NCBI RefSeq assembly: GCF_024362485.1
Contig: NZ_CP101456.1
Location: 310,001-374,000, forward strand
Source of the DNA: Natronobeatus ordinarius
GTDB taxonomy: Archaea; Halobacteriota; Halobacteria; Halobacteriales; Natrialbaceae
DNA: 64,000 bases
Reading direction: 5' to 3'
Part shown: one piece after another, positions 33,233 to 42,121 of the stretch
Layout: each line of letters starts with the position of its first letter
Numbering within the stretch: position 1 is the first letter of the stretch
Made by a program: the position numbers and the translations under genes
Notes under the pieces: generated by a model
What the model was told of the DNA's origin: nothing
Databases searched by the model: none
Seen by the model: only the letters and a program-made list of their open reading frames with translations

Positions 33233-35605
33233 CTACAACTCGAGTCGGGCCCGAAATCGCTCGAGACCGAACTCGAGCATGTCGGGACTGACCGGCTGGA
33301 ACTCGTCGTCCTCGGGGAGGTACGGACGAACGGAATCCCAGCTGTCCCGGGCGTAGCGCTCGTCGAGCAGCACCCGGACACCGACGTCGTCGGGGCCGCG
33401 GATCACGCGGCCGATCGCCTGGCGAGCCTTTCTGACTGCTGGAACCGTCAGTGCGTACGTAAAGCCGTCCCCGAACTCGTCGTCGTAGGCCCGCCGGACC
33501 GCCTTCGTCCGCGGGCTCGCGGTGTTAACGATGGGGACGCCACAGATCACCGCCGCCGAGAGCCGGTCGCCGCTGTAGTCGACGCCCTCCGTGAGCGTGC
33601 CCCGGAGGCTCGTCACGAGCACCTTCCCCTCGCCGGCGAAGAAGTCGTCTTTCAGCGACTCGGTCGCGGCGTCGCCGCTCGAGGCGTCGAGCAGGACGGG
33701 CTTGTCGATCCGCTCCTCGAGGATCCCTGCGGCCCACTCGGCCTCGCCGTAACTCGGCATGCCGACGAGGACGTTTCCGGGGAGGGTGGCGACCCGCGAG
33801 ATCGCGTCGGCGTAGGCCAGCCGCGTCGGGTTCTCCTCGCCGGGTCGGCCGCGATTGTCGTAGGTGAACTTCGGAACGGCGACGGCGAAGCTCTCGCGGT
33901 TCTCCTCGGGGAAGTGCAGTCCGTACCGTCGTTCGGTGACCGGCCGCCCCTCCTCGCGCTCGAGATAGCCAAGCCCCGTCACCTCGGCGAACGCCTCGAC
34001 GGGCTCGAGGGTCGCACTCATCAGGACGCCGCCGCCGAAGGCCGCCAGTCGAGACCCGATGGCGTCACTCGGCACGCAGTTGTGCAGCGCGAGACGGGCG
34101 TTGTAGGCGCGCCGCCAGGCGTCGGCGGGTTCGGTGTCGTCCCAGGTTCGCTCGAGTTCGATCTCGCGGAAGTGATCCACGTGCCCCCGCCGGTACCACT
34201 CGCCGAGAACGCGGCCAGCCGCAGGGGCGGCCCGCGTTCGCTCTTCGTCCTCCGCCTCGTTCAGGATGCGCGCGACGACCGCGCCGACGTGTTCGGCCCG
34301 GACCCAGATCGCGTCGCTGTACCCCGCCCGCCTCGCCCACTCACTCAGCTCGTCCTCGCTCGGCACGGCGGGATCGCGAAGCGGGAGCTCGGCGTCCTCG
34401 AGCGCGGTGAGGTCGGACTTCCAGCCCGGCTGGTGACGGTCGAGGTGGGCTCGCACGCGCCGGTCGAGCTCCGTGCGCAGGTCGGTGACGAACGATCGCG
34501 TCTGCTCGAGTTCGTCGAACGAGACCTCAGAGTCGGCCAGCTCCGCCCGCACGAGGTCGGCGTCGGCGGTCATCGAGCCACCCTCGGCCCGCCGGCCCTC
34601 TCGCTCGAACTGGACGGGCTGGATCACCCGCGTGAGTTCGGTTTCCGCGTCCCGGAGCGTGGTGTCCGAAACCGACTCGCTCACGAGGTCGCGCACCCGT
34701 GGCTCGAGCATATGGGCCTCGTCGCAGACGACGAACGTCGACTCGTCACAGAGCGCGCCCGTGAACGCCGCAGTCGTCTGCGGGTCGAAGGCGTGGTAGT
34801 AGTTGCCGATCACGACCTCGACGTGGCCGAGGGCCGCACCCATCACCGAATGGGGGCAGGTGCCGGCACGAGCCGAGCGGGCGACGAGTTCGTCGGGCGT
34901 GATCAGTCCCGTCTCCGTGACGTCGAACGGGACGGCTTCGGCCGGGTCGCCGTCGCCGTCGTCGGGGAGGTCCTCGAGGTAGCGTGCGTAGAACGGACAG
35001 TACTCGACCTCGCTGCCGGCGGGACCGCCGTCGCTGTACGCCGGGAGTTCGGGTGGGTACGGCGTCGGTTCGCCCGCCGTTTCGAGAAAGCGCGCGCCAC
35101 CCCCGCGACGCCCGCTGTCGGCGAGCCCGATCTGCTGGCTGCGGGCGCGGGCGGCGAGGTCGCCCGCGGTCGTCACGCCGCCCTCGCCGGTCAGGTCGCG
35201 AGTGCGGTCGCGCAGGGTCTCACACCGGTCGTAGACGTTCCCGTCGTCGATCCCGCCCGCCCCCTCGCGGTTGTACGGACAGACGTCGGCCTTTCCGACG
35301 AGGGTGAGCCCCGAGATCGGGTCCCAGCCGTCGGGGAGGTTCGCGTTGATCGTCTCCAGATCCGCCTCGAACTGGCGCAGTTGCTGTTTGACGCTCGTGA
35401 GCACGAACACGCGCTTGAAGTCGGTGTCCGGATCGCGCACGAGGTGGATCCCCGCGGTGAGGGCGATCATCGTCTTGCCCGTCCCGCAGGCGCCCTCGAT
35501 CACGGTGTAGCCGCCGTCTCGAGCGGTCCCGATCGCGGCCTCGATGCCGTCGACCTGCTCGTCGTAGGGCTCGTCGTGGCCGAAGATCGCGCGCCAGTCG
35601 GTCAT
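33233..35605 (-). CDS. XPD/Rad3-like superfamily 2 DNA helicase
   Basis: A 790-residue helicase. Walker A EGACGTGKT (37-45), DEAH box VCDEAH (about 295-298) and the late motif RQAIGRVIRGPDDVG with the arginine fingers are intact. Four cysteines, C109, C128, C203 and C250, lie between motifs I and II as in the 4Fe-4S domain of XPD/DinG. It should unwind DNA 5' to 3' in repair or R-loop processing. The ATG at 35605 (MTDWRAIFG) is used rather than 24 codons upstream. Confidence 0.85.
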   Translation of the reverse strand: MTDWRAIFGHDEPYDEQVDGIEAAIGTARDGGYTVIEGACGTGKTMIALTAGIHLVRDPDTDFKRVFVLTSVKQQLRQFEADLETINANLPDGWDPISGLTLVGKADVCPYNREGAGGIDDGNVYDRCETLRDRTRDLTGEGGVTTAGDLAARARSQQIGLADSGRRGGGARFLETAGEPTPYPPELPAYSDGGPAGSEVEYCPFYARYLEDLPDDGDGDPAEAVPFDVTETGLITPDELVARSARAGTCPHSVMGAALGHVEVVIGNYYHAFDPQTTAAFTGALCDESTFVVCDEAHMLEPRVRDLVSESVSDTTLRDAETELTRVIQPVQFEREGRRAEGGSMTADADLVRAELADSEVSFDELEQTRSFVTDLRTELDRRVRAHLDRHQPGWKSDLTALEDAELPLRDPAVPSEDELSEWARRAGYSDAIWVRAEHVGAVVARILNEAEDEERTRAAPAAGRVLGEWYRRGHVDHFREIELERTWDDTEPADAWRRAYNARLALHNCVPSDAIGSRLAAFGGGVLMSATLEPVEAFAEVTGLGYLEREEGRPVTERRYGLHFPEENRESFAVAVPKFTYDNRGRPGEENPTRLAYADAISRVATLPGNVLVGMPSYGEAEWAAGILEERIDKPVLLDASSGDAATESLKDDFFAGEGKVLVTSLRGTLTEGVDYSGDRLSAAVICGVPIVNTASPRTKAVRRAYDDEFGDGFTYALTVPAVRKARQAIGRVIRGPDDVGVRVLLDERYARDSWDSVRPYLPEDDEFQPVSPDMLEFGLERFRARLEL

Positions 35606-35698
35606 TCCTGCCGTACTCGTCGCCGGTCGGTCATGAGGTTGACGGACCGAAGTTGCGACGTCATCTGTTATAAACACTCGTTCGAAGCGGCGAGTCGC

Positions 35699-36583
35699 TC
35701 ACCGGTCGCTCTCCACACTCCGATCGCCGCGGCGGTGGGCCACTCGAGCGGTCACCACGCCGCCGTCGTCCCGCGAATCGACGTCGACGACGTCGTCGAG
35801 TTCGACGTATCGCCGCGTTCGAACCGCCAGATCGAACGTCGATGCCGTAATCACGCCGAGGACGGGAACGCCGACCAGCGAGTAGACGCCGATGGAGACC
35901 AACACCGCGCTGTCGTACTGGCTACCGGCGGTGAGGAATCCGACGAACGTCGCCACCGCGAGCGCGGCGAAGACTGGAAGCGTGACGACGAACAGACGCG
36001 GAACGCATCCGGCCGCGTCGACGCGGGTTCGGCTCCTTGCGACCGCCGACTCCACGTCGCCCTCGTCTTCGAGCACGAGCGCGTGCGGGAGAAACGTAAC
36101 GCGTCGACGCCACGTGCCGTGCGACGTCGTGTCAACGAGGTCCCACCGGGACCAGCGGGCAACTCCCGGGAGATACCGACCGACGTACCCGAGGGAGAGC
36201 CACCGCAGAGCCGCCCATCGGAACAGCGGTCTCCAGGCGTCGACGACCGCCTCGGCCGTCGCCGGCTGCTCCTCGCGGAGCCGACGGCCAATCACGTGGA
36301 TCGCCGCCGCCCTCGAGCAGACCCAGATGCCGAGACAACACAGCAACACCGCGCCGAGATACGCCACGAAGAGCGCCGTTCCGAGGGCGACGAGCCAGAC
36401 AGGGACGACCAGCGGACCCACCAAGACGCCGACCGCGAGGTAGCCGACGGCCGACACGCCGGCAATGCCGACCATCGCCACACCGGCCGCGAGGAGGCCA
36501 CCGACGAACGCGTATCCCACCGCAGCGGGCGCCCGTCGCAAGGTAGCGATCGCCTCCCGGAAGGCGGTGATCGTCGGGACCAT
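35699..36583 (-). CDS. Haloarchaeal polytopic membrane protein
   Basis: A 294-residue protein with five or six hydrophobic segments (about 20-45, 46-70, 72-95, 205-225, 235-255) and a central soluble part (SRWDLVDTTSHGTWRRRVTFLPHALVLEDEGDVESAVARSRT). The repetitive Gly/Ala/Val helices resemble uncharacterised haloarchaeal membrane proteins. Function unknown. Confidence 0.5.
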   Translation of the reverse strand: MVPTITAFREAIATLRRAPAAVGYAFVGGLLAAGVAMVGIAGVSAVGYLAVGVLVGPLVVPVWLVALGTALFVAYLGAVLLCCLGIWVCSRAAAIHVIGRRLREEQPATAEAVVDAWRPLFRWAALRWLSLGYVGRYLPGVARWSRWDLVDTTSHGTWRRRVTFLPHALVLEDEGDVESAVARSRTRVDAAGCVPRLFVVTLPVFAALAVATFVGFLTAGSQYDSAVLVSIGVYSLVGVPVLGVITASTFDLAVRTRRYVELDDVVDVDSRDDGGVVTARVAHRRGDRSVESDR

Positions 36584-36725
36584 CGTGTGTCCAGTTCGAG
36601 TCCTGATACTTATATCGCCAGGTCATGTCGTCGAGCGGACTACTCGAGAACTCGACTGGCGAACGGAACGCCGTCCAGCCGCCGGAAACCACAACCCATT
36701 CCCCGTCCTGGGAGCTAACCCTACC

Positions 36726-37307
36726 ATGACCGATCCGTTCGACGCCGACACCTGGGCGACCGAACTCGAGGACAAACGCGCGGAGAAAGACCGCTTTTTC
36801 GACGAGCACCCGCAGTCGCCGATCCCGCCCGAAGAGCGCGAGGCGTTCGACGGACTCGCCTACTTCGATCCCGACCCGGCCTACCGCGTGAGCGCAACCG
36901 TGACGGTCCACGACGACCCGGAGGCCGATCCCGTGCCGATGGCGACCACCGCCGGGCGAGAGGTACGATACCTGCGGGTGGCGACGCTCACCTTCGACCT
37001 CGAGCGAGACGACGACGATCTCGCGGACGGCACCTACGAGCTCCACGCCTACCAGCAGCGACCCGGCGGCGACGAACCGCTCTTCGTCCCGTTCCGGGAC
37101 AAGACGACCGGCCAGCAAACCTACGAGGGCGGGCGGTACATGGAACTTGAGGCCGACCGCGACCTGGAGATCGGCGATGAGATCGTCCTCGATCTGAACC
37201 TCGCGTATTCGCCCTTCTGTGCCTACAGCGAGACGTTCGACTGCCCGAAGCCGCCCGAGGAGAACTGGCTCGAGGTGGCGATTCCGGCGGGCGAGCGCGT
37301 GGAATAA
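36726..37307 (+). CDS. DUF1684 family protein
   Basis: A 193-residue protein. The KDRFFDEHPQSPIPPEERE start, VPMATTAGREVRYLRVATLTFDL, FVPFRDKTTGQQTYEGGRYMEL and DLNLAYSPFCAYSETFDCPKPPEENWLEVAIPAGE are the conserved blocks of DUF1684, a cupin-like family of unknown activity. ATG at 36726; the long upstream in-frame extension is antisense to the membrane protein gene and is rejected. Confidence 0.8.
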   Translation: MTDPFDADTWATELEDKRAEKDRFFDEHPQSPIPPEEREAFDGLAYFDPDPAYRVSATVTVHDDPEADPVPMATTAGREVRYLRVATLTFDLERDDDDLADGTYELHAYQQRPGGDEPLFVPFRDKTTGQQTYEGGRYMELEADRDLEIGDEIVLDLNLAYSPFCAYSETFDCPKPPEENWLEVAIPAGERVE

Positions 37308-37340
37308 CAGGACGGGTACCGGTTCGGCTCCGGCGGGTGA

Positions 37341-37643
37341 TCAGATGACGTCGTCGGGATCGTGGTCGTTTGCCATTCGTTGGGCTTCGGCGGCGTACTG
37401 GTCGCGTACCTCAGGGTCGTCGACCGTACCGAGATTCTCCGGATCGGCGTCGACCGCTGCGGTCGTCTCCCGGGCGTCGGTAAAGGAGGTGAGCGCCCGC
37501 TCTTTGCGGAAGTAGCGCCGACCATCTGTGGTGGCGTAGGTGAGGATGATGAGGTTCTGCTCGTCGTCGGAGTACGTCCGCTCGACGAGCCACACGCGAA
37601 CGCCGTCGTCGGTGAGGTCGGCCTCGTCGTGGTCGTCTCGCAT
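37341..37643 (-). CDS. Haloarchaeal hypothetical protein
   Basis: A 100-residue acidic protein with a beta N-terminal part (GVRVWLVERTYSDDEQNLIILTYATTDGRRYFRKERALTSF) and helical tail ending HDPDDVI. No family is recognised. It is convergent with the DUF1684 gene and 60 bp downstream of the methyltransferase on the same strand. Confidence 0.6.
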   Translation of the reverse strand: MRDDHDEADLTDDGVRVWLVERTYSDDEQNLIILTYATTDGRRYFRKERALTSFTDARETTAAVDADPENLGTVDDPEVRDQYAAEAQRMANDHDPDDVI

Positions 37644-37703
37644 GGTGAACGGTTCGCGAGCGAGTCGGAAGTGGGTACTGGTGGAGACGGAGGACGGGTC
37701 CGC

Positions 37704-38384
37704 CTACGGCGCGACGCCGACGGTGAGCAGCGTCCCGAACTCGCGGTAGCGTTCGACCATCGCCTCGCGGGTGTCCCACTCGTCGGTGGGAAACGCCGAC
37801 TCGTCGGGGATCTCGGTCTCGAGGTCCGGGATACGGTCCTGTTCGGCGACGTACAGGCCCGCTTCACGAAACGCCTCGCGGTACTCCGCGTGGCTCCAGC
37901 GAGTCATCTCCACGGAGATCTTGTCCTGCCACCCGTGGGAGTGGACGTTCTCCTCGTAGTAGTTGACCGCACAGTAGAACGTGCCGCCAGAACGGAGGAC
38001 GCGGGCGATCTCCTCGAGCGTCTCGTGGGGGTCGGCGGCGTAGTAGAACGCCTCCATCGACCAGACGTGGTCGATCGAGTCGTCGGCGAACGGCAGGTGG
38101 CCGAAGTCGCCGACGACGTAGCCAACCTGCGGGTCGTCGGTGTAACTGGCGGCGTTGCGGGCCATCTCCGGCGCGCCGTCGAGGCCGTAGACTCGCCCCG
38201 CGTCGGCGGTGTCCCGAAGCGCACGCCCGGCGTAGCCGCTGCCACAGCCAAGGTCGAGGACGACGTCCCCGGGTTCGACCGGCATCCGGGCGAGCGCGTG
38301 CTTCGCCGTGTGCCAGTGGCGTGCTTCCATCCCTCGGTCCCTGCCCTCTGCTGCCCAGGCGTCGAACTCCTCGCGAACGCTCAT
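37704..38384 (-). CDS. Class I SAM-dependent methyltransferase
   Basis: A 226-residue enzyme: VVLDLGCGSGYAGRALRD (SAM-binding motif I), VYGLDGAPEMARNA, VGDFGHLPFADDSIDHVWSMEAFYYAADPHETLEEIARVLRSGG. The acceptor is not evident; UbiE/ArsM-like small-molecule methyltransferases share this layout. The start MSVREEFDAWAAEGRDRGME is preferred to MPSS four codons upstream. Confidence 0.8.
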   Translation of the reverse strand: MSVREEFDAWAAEGRDRGMEARHWHTAKHALARMPVEPGDVVLDLGCGSGYAGRALRDTADAGRVYGLDGAPEMARNAASYTDDPQVGYVVGDFGHLPFADDSIDHVWSMEAFYYAADPHETLEEIARVLRSGGTFYCAVNYYEENVHSHGWQDKISVEMTRWSHAEYREAFREAGLYVAEQDRIPDLETEIPDESAFPTDEWDTREAMVERYREFGTLLTVGVAP

Positions 38385-38517
38385 GGACGAGGGCACGCGT
38401 GCACGCCACTAAACTGAACAGGTTCGTAGTTCGCTTCAGGTTCGGTTCGTATCGGGTGCGTCGAACCCGTCTGCTCACACCGTCGTCGCCGTTCGAGGGT
38501 GGCCACCAGAACGCTCT

Positions 38518-38598
38518 TTAGGCCGGCAACTGAAGCACGTCTCGAGGGTTTTAGGCCGGCCAAAATCGGAAGCTATTTGTGTTTTAGGTTGGCCTAAA
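38518..38598 (+). promoter_or_regulatory. Palindromic iron-repressor-type operators before the Fe-binding-protein gene
   Basis: TTTAGG-TTGG-CCTAAA (38583-38598) is a perfect dyad 6 bp before the ATG. A variant, TTTTAGGCCGGCCAAAA, lies at 38549-38565 and a half site TTTAGGCCGG at 38518-38527. Spacing of about 33 bp suggests cooperative binding. TTAGG...CCTAA dyads resemble sites of DtxR-family metal repressors in archaea; the regulator is inferred. Confidence 0.65.
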
Positions 38599-38604
38599 CT
38601 AGAT

Positions 38605-39651
38605 ATGGGACTTAGACACGGAGACGAGCCCCAGAGTCGGGGGTCGATCGGCAGACGACGGTTTCTCGCGGCGACGGGACTCACGGTCTCGAGCGCGGCG
38701 CTCGCGGGCTGTTTCGGCGGGAACGACGCAGATCTCACGATCTTCTCCGGTCGAACGGAAGACCAGATCGAGCCAATCTTCCGTGAGGTCGAGGATCGCC
38801 TCGAGATAACGATCGCCGACCGGTACGGGAGTTCCGAGGGGATGGTCGGCGAGATCGTCGAGGCGGGCGAGGGCAGCGGCGCCGACCTCTTCTACACGCA
38901 GGACTCGGGGACGCTCGGCGCGCTCAAGGCCGAAGGCCGAACCGCCGACCTCTCGGACGCCGCTGTCGACGCAGTCCCCGAAGCGTACCGCGATCCCGAC
39001 GGGACGTGGGTCGGCGTTTCCGGGCGCACGCGGGCGATCGCGTACAACACCGATCGCTGGGCCGCCGAAGAGCTGCCGAACGACATCTTCGCCTACGCGG
39101 AGGACGACCGCTTCGACGGTGAGCTAGGCTGGCGCGTTGACTCCGGTTCGTTCCTCTCATTCATGCGTGCCATGATGATCGAGTACGGCGAGGACGCCAC
39201 CCGCGAGTGGGTCGAGGGGCTCCAGGCGCTCGGCATCACGAACAACGAGGGCGGGATGACCACCCCACAGCAGATCGCGAACGGCGAGCTCTCGGTCGGC
39301 TTCGTCAACCACTACTACGTCGGCCGGCTGCTCGAGGACGACCCCGATGCGCCGATCAACGTCACGTTCACCAACGGTGACGTCGGCGCGCTGTTCAACG
39401 TCTCCGGGGTCGCCCTCGTCGACACGGCGGACGACGTCGACCTCGCCCGGGAGGTTGTCGAAGAGTTCCTCGCCGAGGGGGTTCAGGAGCTGTTCGTCGA
39501 ACTCAACGCCGAGTATCCGGTCGTCGACGGTGTCGAGTACACCGGCGACATGCCGGGTCCAGACGAGCTCAACCCGCCGACGTTCGACCTGAACGACCTC
39601 GCCGACGTCGACCCCGCGAGCGACCTCCTCCGGGAGACCGGCGTCCTCTGA
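38605..39651 (+). CDS. Ferric-iron ABC substrate-binding lipoprotein
   Basis: A 348-residue Tat lipoprotein (RRRFLAATG, lipobox LAGC). The binding-protein domain contains LTIFSGRTEDQIEPIFREVE, DRYGSSEGMVGEI, GVSGRTRAIAYNTDRW and VNHYYVGRLL; the paired tyrosines of NHYY match the Fe(III) ligands of FbpA-type proteins. It is preceded by iron-box-type operators and followed by the permease after another such operator. Confidence 0.82.
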   Translation: MGLRHGDEPQSRGSIGRRRFLAATGLTVSSAALAGCFGGNDADLTIFSGRTEDQIEPIFREVEDRLEITIADRYGSSEGMVGEIVEAGEGSGADLFYTQDSGTLGALKAEGRTADLSDAAVDAVPEAYRDPDGTWVGVSGRTRAIAYNTDRWAAEELPNDIFAYAEDDRFDGELGWRVDSGSFLSFMRAMMIEYGEDATREWVEGLQALGITNNEGGMTTPQQIANGELSVGFVNHYYVGRLLEDDPDAPINVTFTNGDVGALFNVSGVALVDTADDVDLAREVVEEFLAEGVQELFVELNAEYPVVDGVEYTGDMPGPDELNPPTFDLNDLADVDPASDLLRETGVL

Positions 39652-39667
39652 TTTAGGAAGGCCTAAA
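39652..39667 (+). promoter_or_regulatory. Second perfect operator, in front of the permease
   Basis: TTTAGG-AAGG-CCTAAA starts at the first base after the binding-protein stop codon and lies 25 bp before the permease GTG. Its position implies that the permease also has its own regulated promoter. Confidence 0.65.
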
Positions 39668-39691
39668 CCTTCGCGTTCGATACGATCACCC

Positions 39692-41302
39692 GTGAGCGAC
39701 AGCCGGCCGACCTCGGAACGAACGCCGACAGCCCTCGGACGGGCCGACCACGCGCTCGGACTCACGCTCCTGAGCGGCGCCGTCGCCGCCTTGATTGCGA
39801 TGCCGCTGCTCTGGATCTTCGTTCGGGCCGCGGAGGTCGACCCCGGCCGCGCCGTCGACATTCTGATCAGGCCGCGCTCGCTCGAGATCGTCGCCAACAG
39901 CCTGGCGTTGATGGCCGGCGTAACGATCCTCTCAGTGTTGATCGGCGTCCCCCTCGCCTGGCTCACCGTCCGGACCGACCTGCCTTTCTCGCGGTTCTGG
40001 ACGGTCGTCGTCGCCCTCCCGCTCGCGATCCCGAGCTACCTCGGGGCGCTCGCGTACCTCGACGTCTTCGGACCGCACGGCCGACTGCAGTCGCTGCTCG
40101 AGCCGTTCGGCGTCACCTCCCTGCCCGAGATCTACGGCCTCGGTGGGGCGATCCTCGTCATCACCCTCTACACCTACCCGTACGTCTACCTCACCACGCG
40201 CGCGGCGCTGAAGACCTTCGACAAGACGCTCGTCGACGCCGCTCGGACGCTCGAGCACGGCTACCGCGAGACGTTTCGGCGCGTAACGCTCCCCCAGATC
40301 CGGCCCGCGATCACCGCCGGCGCGCTGCTCGTCGCGCTTTATGCGATCTCGGACTTCGGGACGCCCGCGTTCATGCGCCTCGACGTCTTCACCCGCCAGA
40401 TCTACGTCGAGTACCGCGGCTGGAACCTCGATTACGCCGCCATGCTCTCGATCCAGCTGATCGTCGTAACCGTCTTCATCCTCGCTCTCGAGTCACGCGT
40501 TCGCGGTCGTGAACGACTCTACACCGGATCAGGGGGCGGGAGCGGCAGCACGAACGTCGTCGAACTCGGGCGGTGGCGCTGGCCCGCGACCGCCTTCTGC
40601 GCACTCGTGGCGATCGCAACGCTCGTCCTGCCGGTGTTCGTCTTCGCGTCGTGGCTGATCACCGGCGCGGCGAGCGAGGTCGACGCCTACCGGTTCCGGC
40701 TCGAGTACGCGTTCAACTCGGCCGCCGTATCGACTGCGGCGGCGGCCGTCGCCGCCCTGGCGGCGCTGCCGGTCGCGTACCTGGCCGCCCGGTACGACAC
40801 GCTTGCTGGCCACCTCTTCGAACGGGCGACGTACGTCGGCTACGCCGTCCCGGGGATCGTCATCGGCCTCGCACTCGTCTTCTTCGGCGCGAACTACGCC
40901 GCGTGGCTCTTCCCGTCGATCCCGCTGCTCGTGTTCGCCTACGTCGTCCGTTTCATCCCCCAGTCCGTCGGGAGCACGCGAACCTCGGTCCTGCAGGTCA
41001 ACCCGAGGCTCACCGAAGCCTCCCGGACTCTCGGTCGAGGGTCGCTCGAGACCTTCCGATCGGTTACGCTCCCGATCATCGCCCCGGGGATCGTCGCGGG
41101 CGCCGCGCTGGTCTTCCTGACGACGATGAAAGAACTCCCCGCGACGCTCCTGCTCAGACCCACCGGCTTCGACACCCTCGTCACCCACATCTGGCGGGCC
41201 GAACAGGCGGCCTATATGAGCCACGCCGCCGTCCCCGCGTTCGTTATCCTGCTCGTCTCGGGCGTCTCAATGTGGATCATCCTCCGGCAGGAGAACGTCT
41301 GA
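39692..41302 (+). CDS. Ferric-iron ABC transporter permease
   Basis: A 536-residue fused-domain permease with about twelve helices and two EAA loops: DAARTLEHGYRETFRRVTLPQIRPAI (about 185) and EASRTLGRGSLETFRSVTLPIIAPGI (about 440). This two-domain architecture is FbpB/ThiP-like. Starts with GTG. No ATP-binding subunit follows; the next gene is unrelated. A PotA/FbpC-class ATPase is at 8887-9960. Confidence 0.85.
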   Translation: MSDSRPTSERTPTALGRADHALGLTLLSGAVAALIAMPLLWIFVRAAEVDPGRAVDILIRPRSLEIVANSLALMAGVTILSVLIGVPLAWLTVRTDLPFSRFWTVVVALPLAIPSYLGALAYLDVFGPHGRLQSLLEPFGVTSLPEIYGLGGAILVITLYTYPYVYLTTRAALKTFDKTLVDAARTLEHGYRETFRRVTLPQIRPAITAGALLVALYAISDFGTPAFMRLDVFTRQIYVEYRGWNLDYAAMLSIQLIVVTVFILALESRVRGRERLYTGSGGGSGSTNVVELGRWRWPATAFCALVAIATLVLPVFVFASWLITGAASEVDAYRFRLEYAFNSAAVSTAAAAVAALAALPVAYLAARYDTLAGHLFERATYVGYAVPGIVIGLALVFFGANYAAWLFPSIPLLVFAYVVRFIPQSVGSTRTSVLQVNPRLTEASRTLGRGSLETFRSVTLPIIAPGIVAGAALVFLTTMKELPATLLLRPTGFDTLVTHIWRAEQAAYMSHAAVPAFVILLVSGVSMWIILRQENV

Positions 41303-41456
41303 GACGGCTGGTCGTCACTGGGCGACGGGATAGTACGAGTCGGATGATCGTTCGGTTGCCGTCGAAATCGCTCGAGTGTGGTCGAACCGCGCGCGACGAT
41401 CGAGTCGAGCAGACACCCGCACTCTTAAGTTGGTTCCAGAACTTGTTGCGTTCAAT

Positions 41457-42035
41457 ATGGAGTATTCGCTCGAGATCGATGGGACGCCCGAAACGGTACC
41501 CGGGGGGACGGGGATTCTCTTGTTGCACCCGAGTACGGGCGAAACGGACCGCATGGACACCGACTTTCTGAAGACCGACACCGACCGCTTCTTCGTCGTC
41601 TCCACGCGAACCACCGCCCGCGAGGTCAAACAGAAACTCGAGTATTACGACGTCGACGAATCGCGCGCCGAGATCCTCGACACTCTCAGTATCGAGCGCG
41701 GCTACTCCCGGCGCACGAGCGATCACGTCCACTACGTCGCCGCACCGGACGACGTCGACGGCATCGTCGAACAGGTCCGGCGCTTCCTCGAGCGACACGA
41801 CGGCAAACTCCGCATCAGCTTCGACTCGGTCACCGAACTGGCCTACTACGCCGGCGAAGAAGACGCACTCGAGGCGACCGAACGGCTGCTGACGCTGCTC
41901 GCAGAGCACGACGCGATCGGTCTCTTCCACCTCTCCGAGGAGGTGCACGACGCCGACGTCGTCGACGACTTCCGCTCGCTCTTCGACGGCATCGTCGACC
42001 TCGACGAGGACGGTAACGTCACGGCGACGTTCTGA
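41457..42035 (+). CDS. HTR-like / degenerate RecA-fold haloarchaeal protein
   Basis: A 192-residue acidic protein. PGGTGILLLHPSTGETDRMDTDFLKT occupies a Walker A-like position but has no GKT, so nucleotide binding is doubtful; FFVVSTRTTAREVKQKLEYYDVD and LRISFDSVTELAYYAGEEDALEATERLLTLLAEHDAIGLFHLSEEVHD fit a KaiC/RecA-like core. Proteins annotated HTR-like in haloarchaea have this pattern. Role unknown. Confidence 0.55.
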   Translation: MEYSLEIDGTPETVPGGTGILLLHPSTGETDRMDTDFLKTDTDRFFVVSTRTTAREVKQKLEYYDVDESRAEILDTLSIERGYSRRTSDHVHYVAAPDDVDGIVEQVRRFLERHDGKLRISFDSVTELAYYAGEEDALEATERLLTLLAEHDAIGLFHLSEEVHDADVVDDFRSLFDGIVDLDEDGNVTATF

Positions 42036-42121
42036 TCGTCGATCCGAAGTCACTGACTCGAAACCGGAGCAGGGGACCGTTTCGAGTGGAACGGTCGGTC
42101 GTTCCGTCGTCGAACGACTGG

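Noticed and set aside
33095-36718. 1207-codon ORF on the plus strand
   Set aside because: It is antisense to the XPD-like helicase and the membrane protein gene, has Asp/Arg/Val-biased composition typical of GC-rich shadow frames and no motif.
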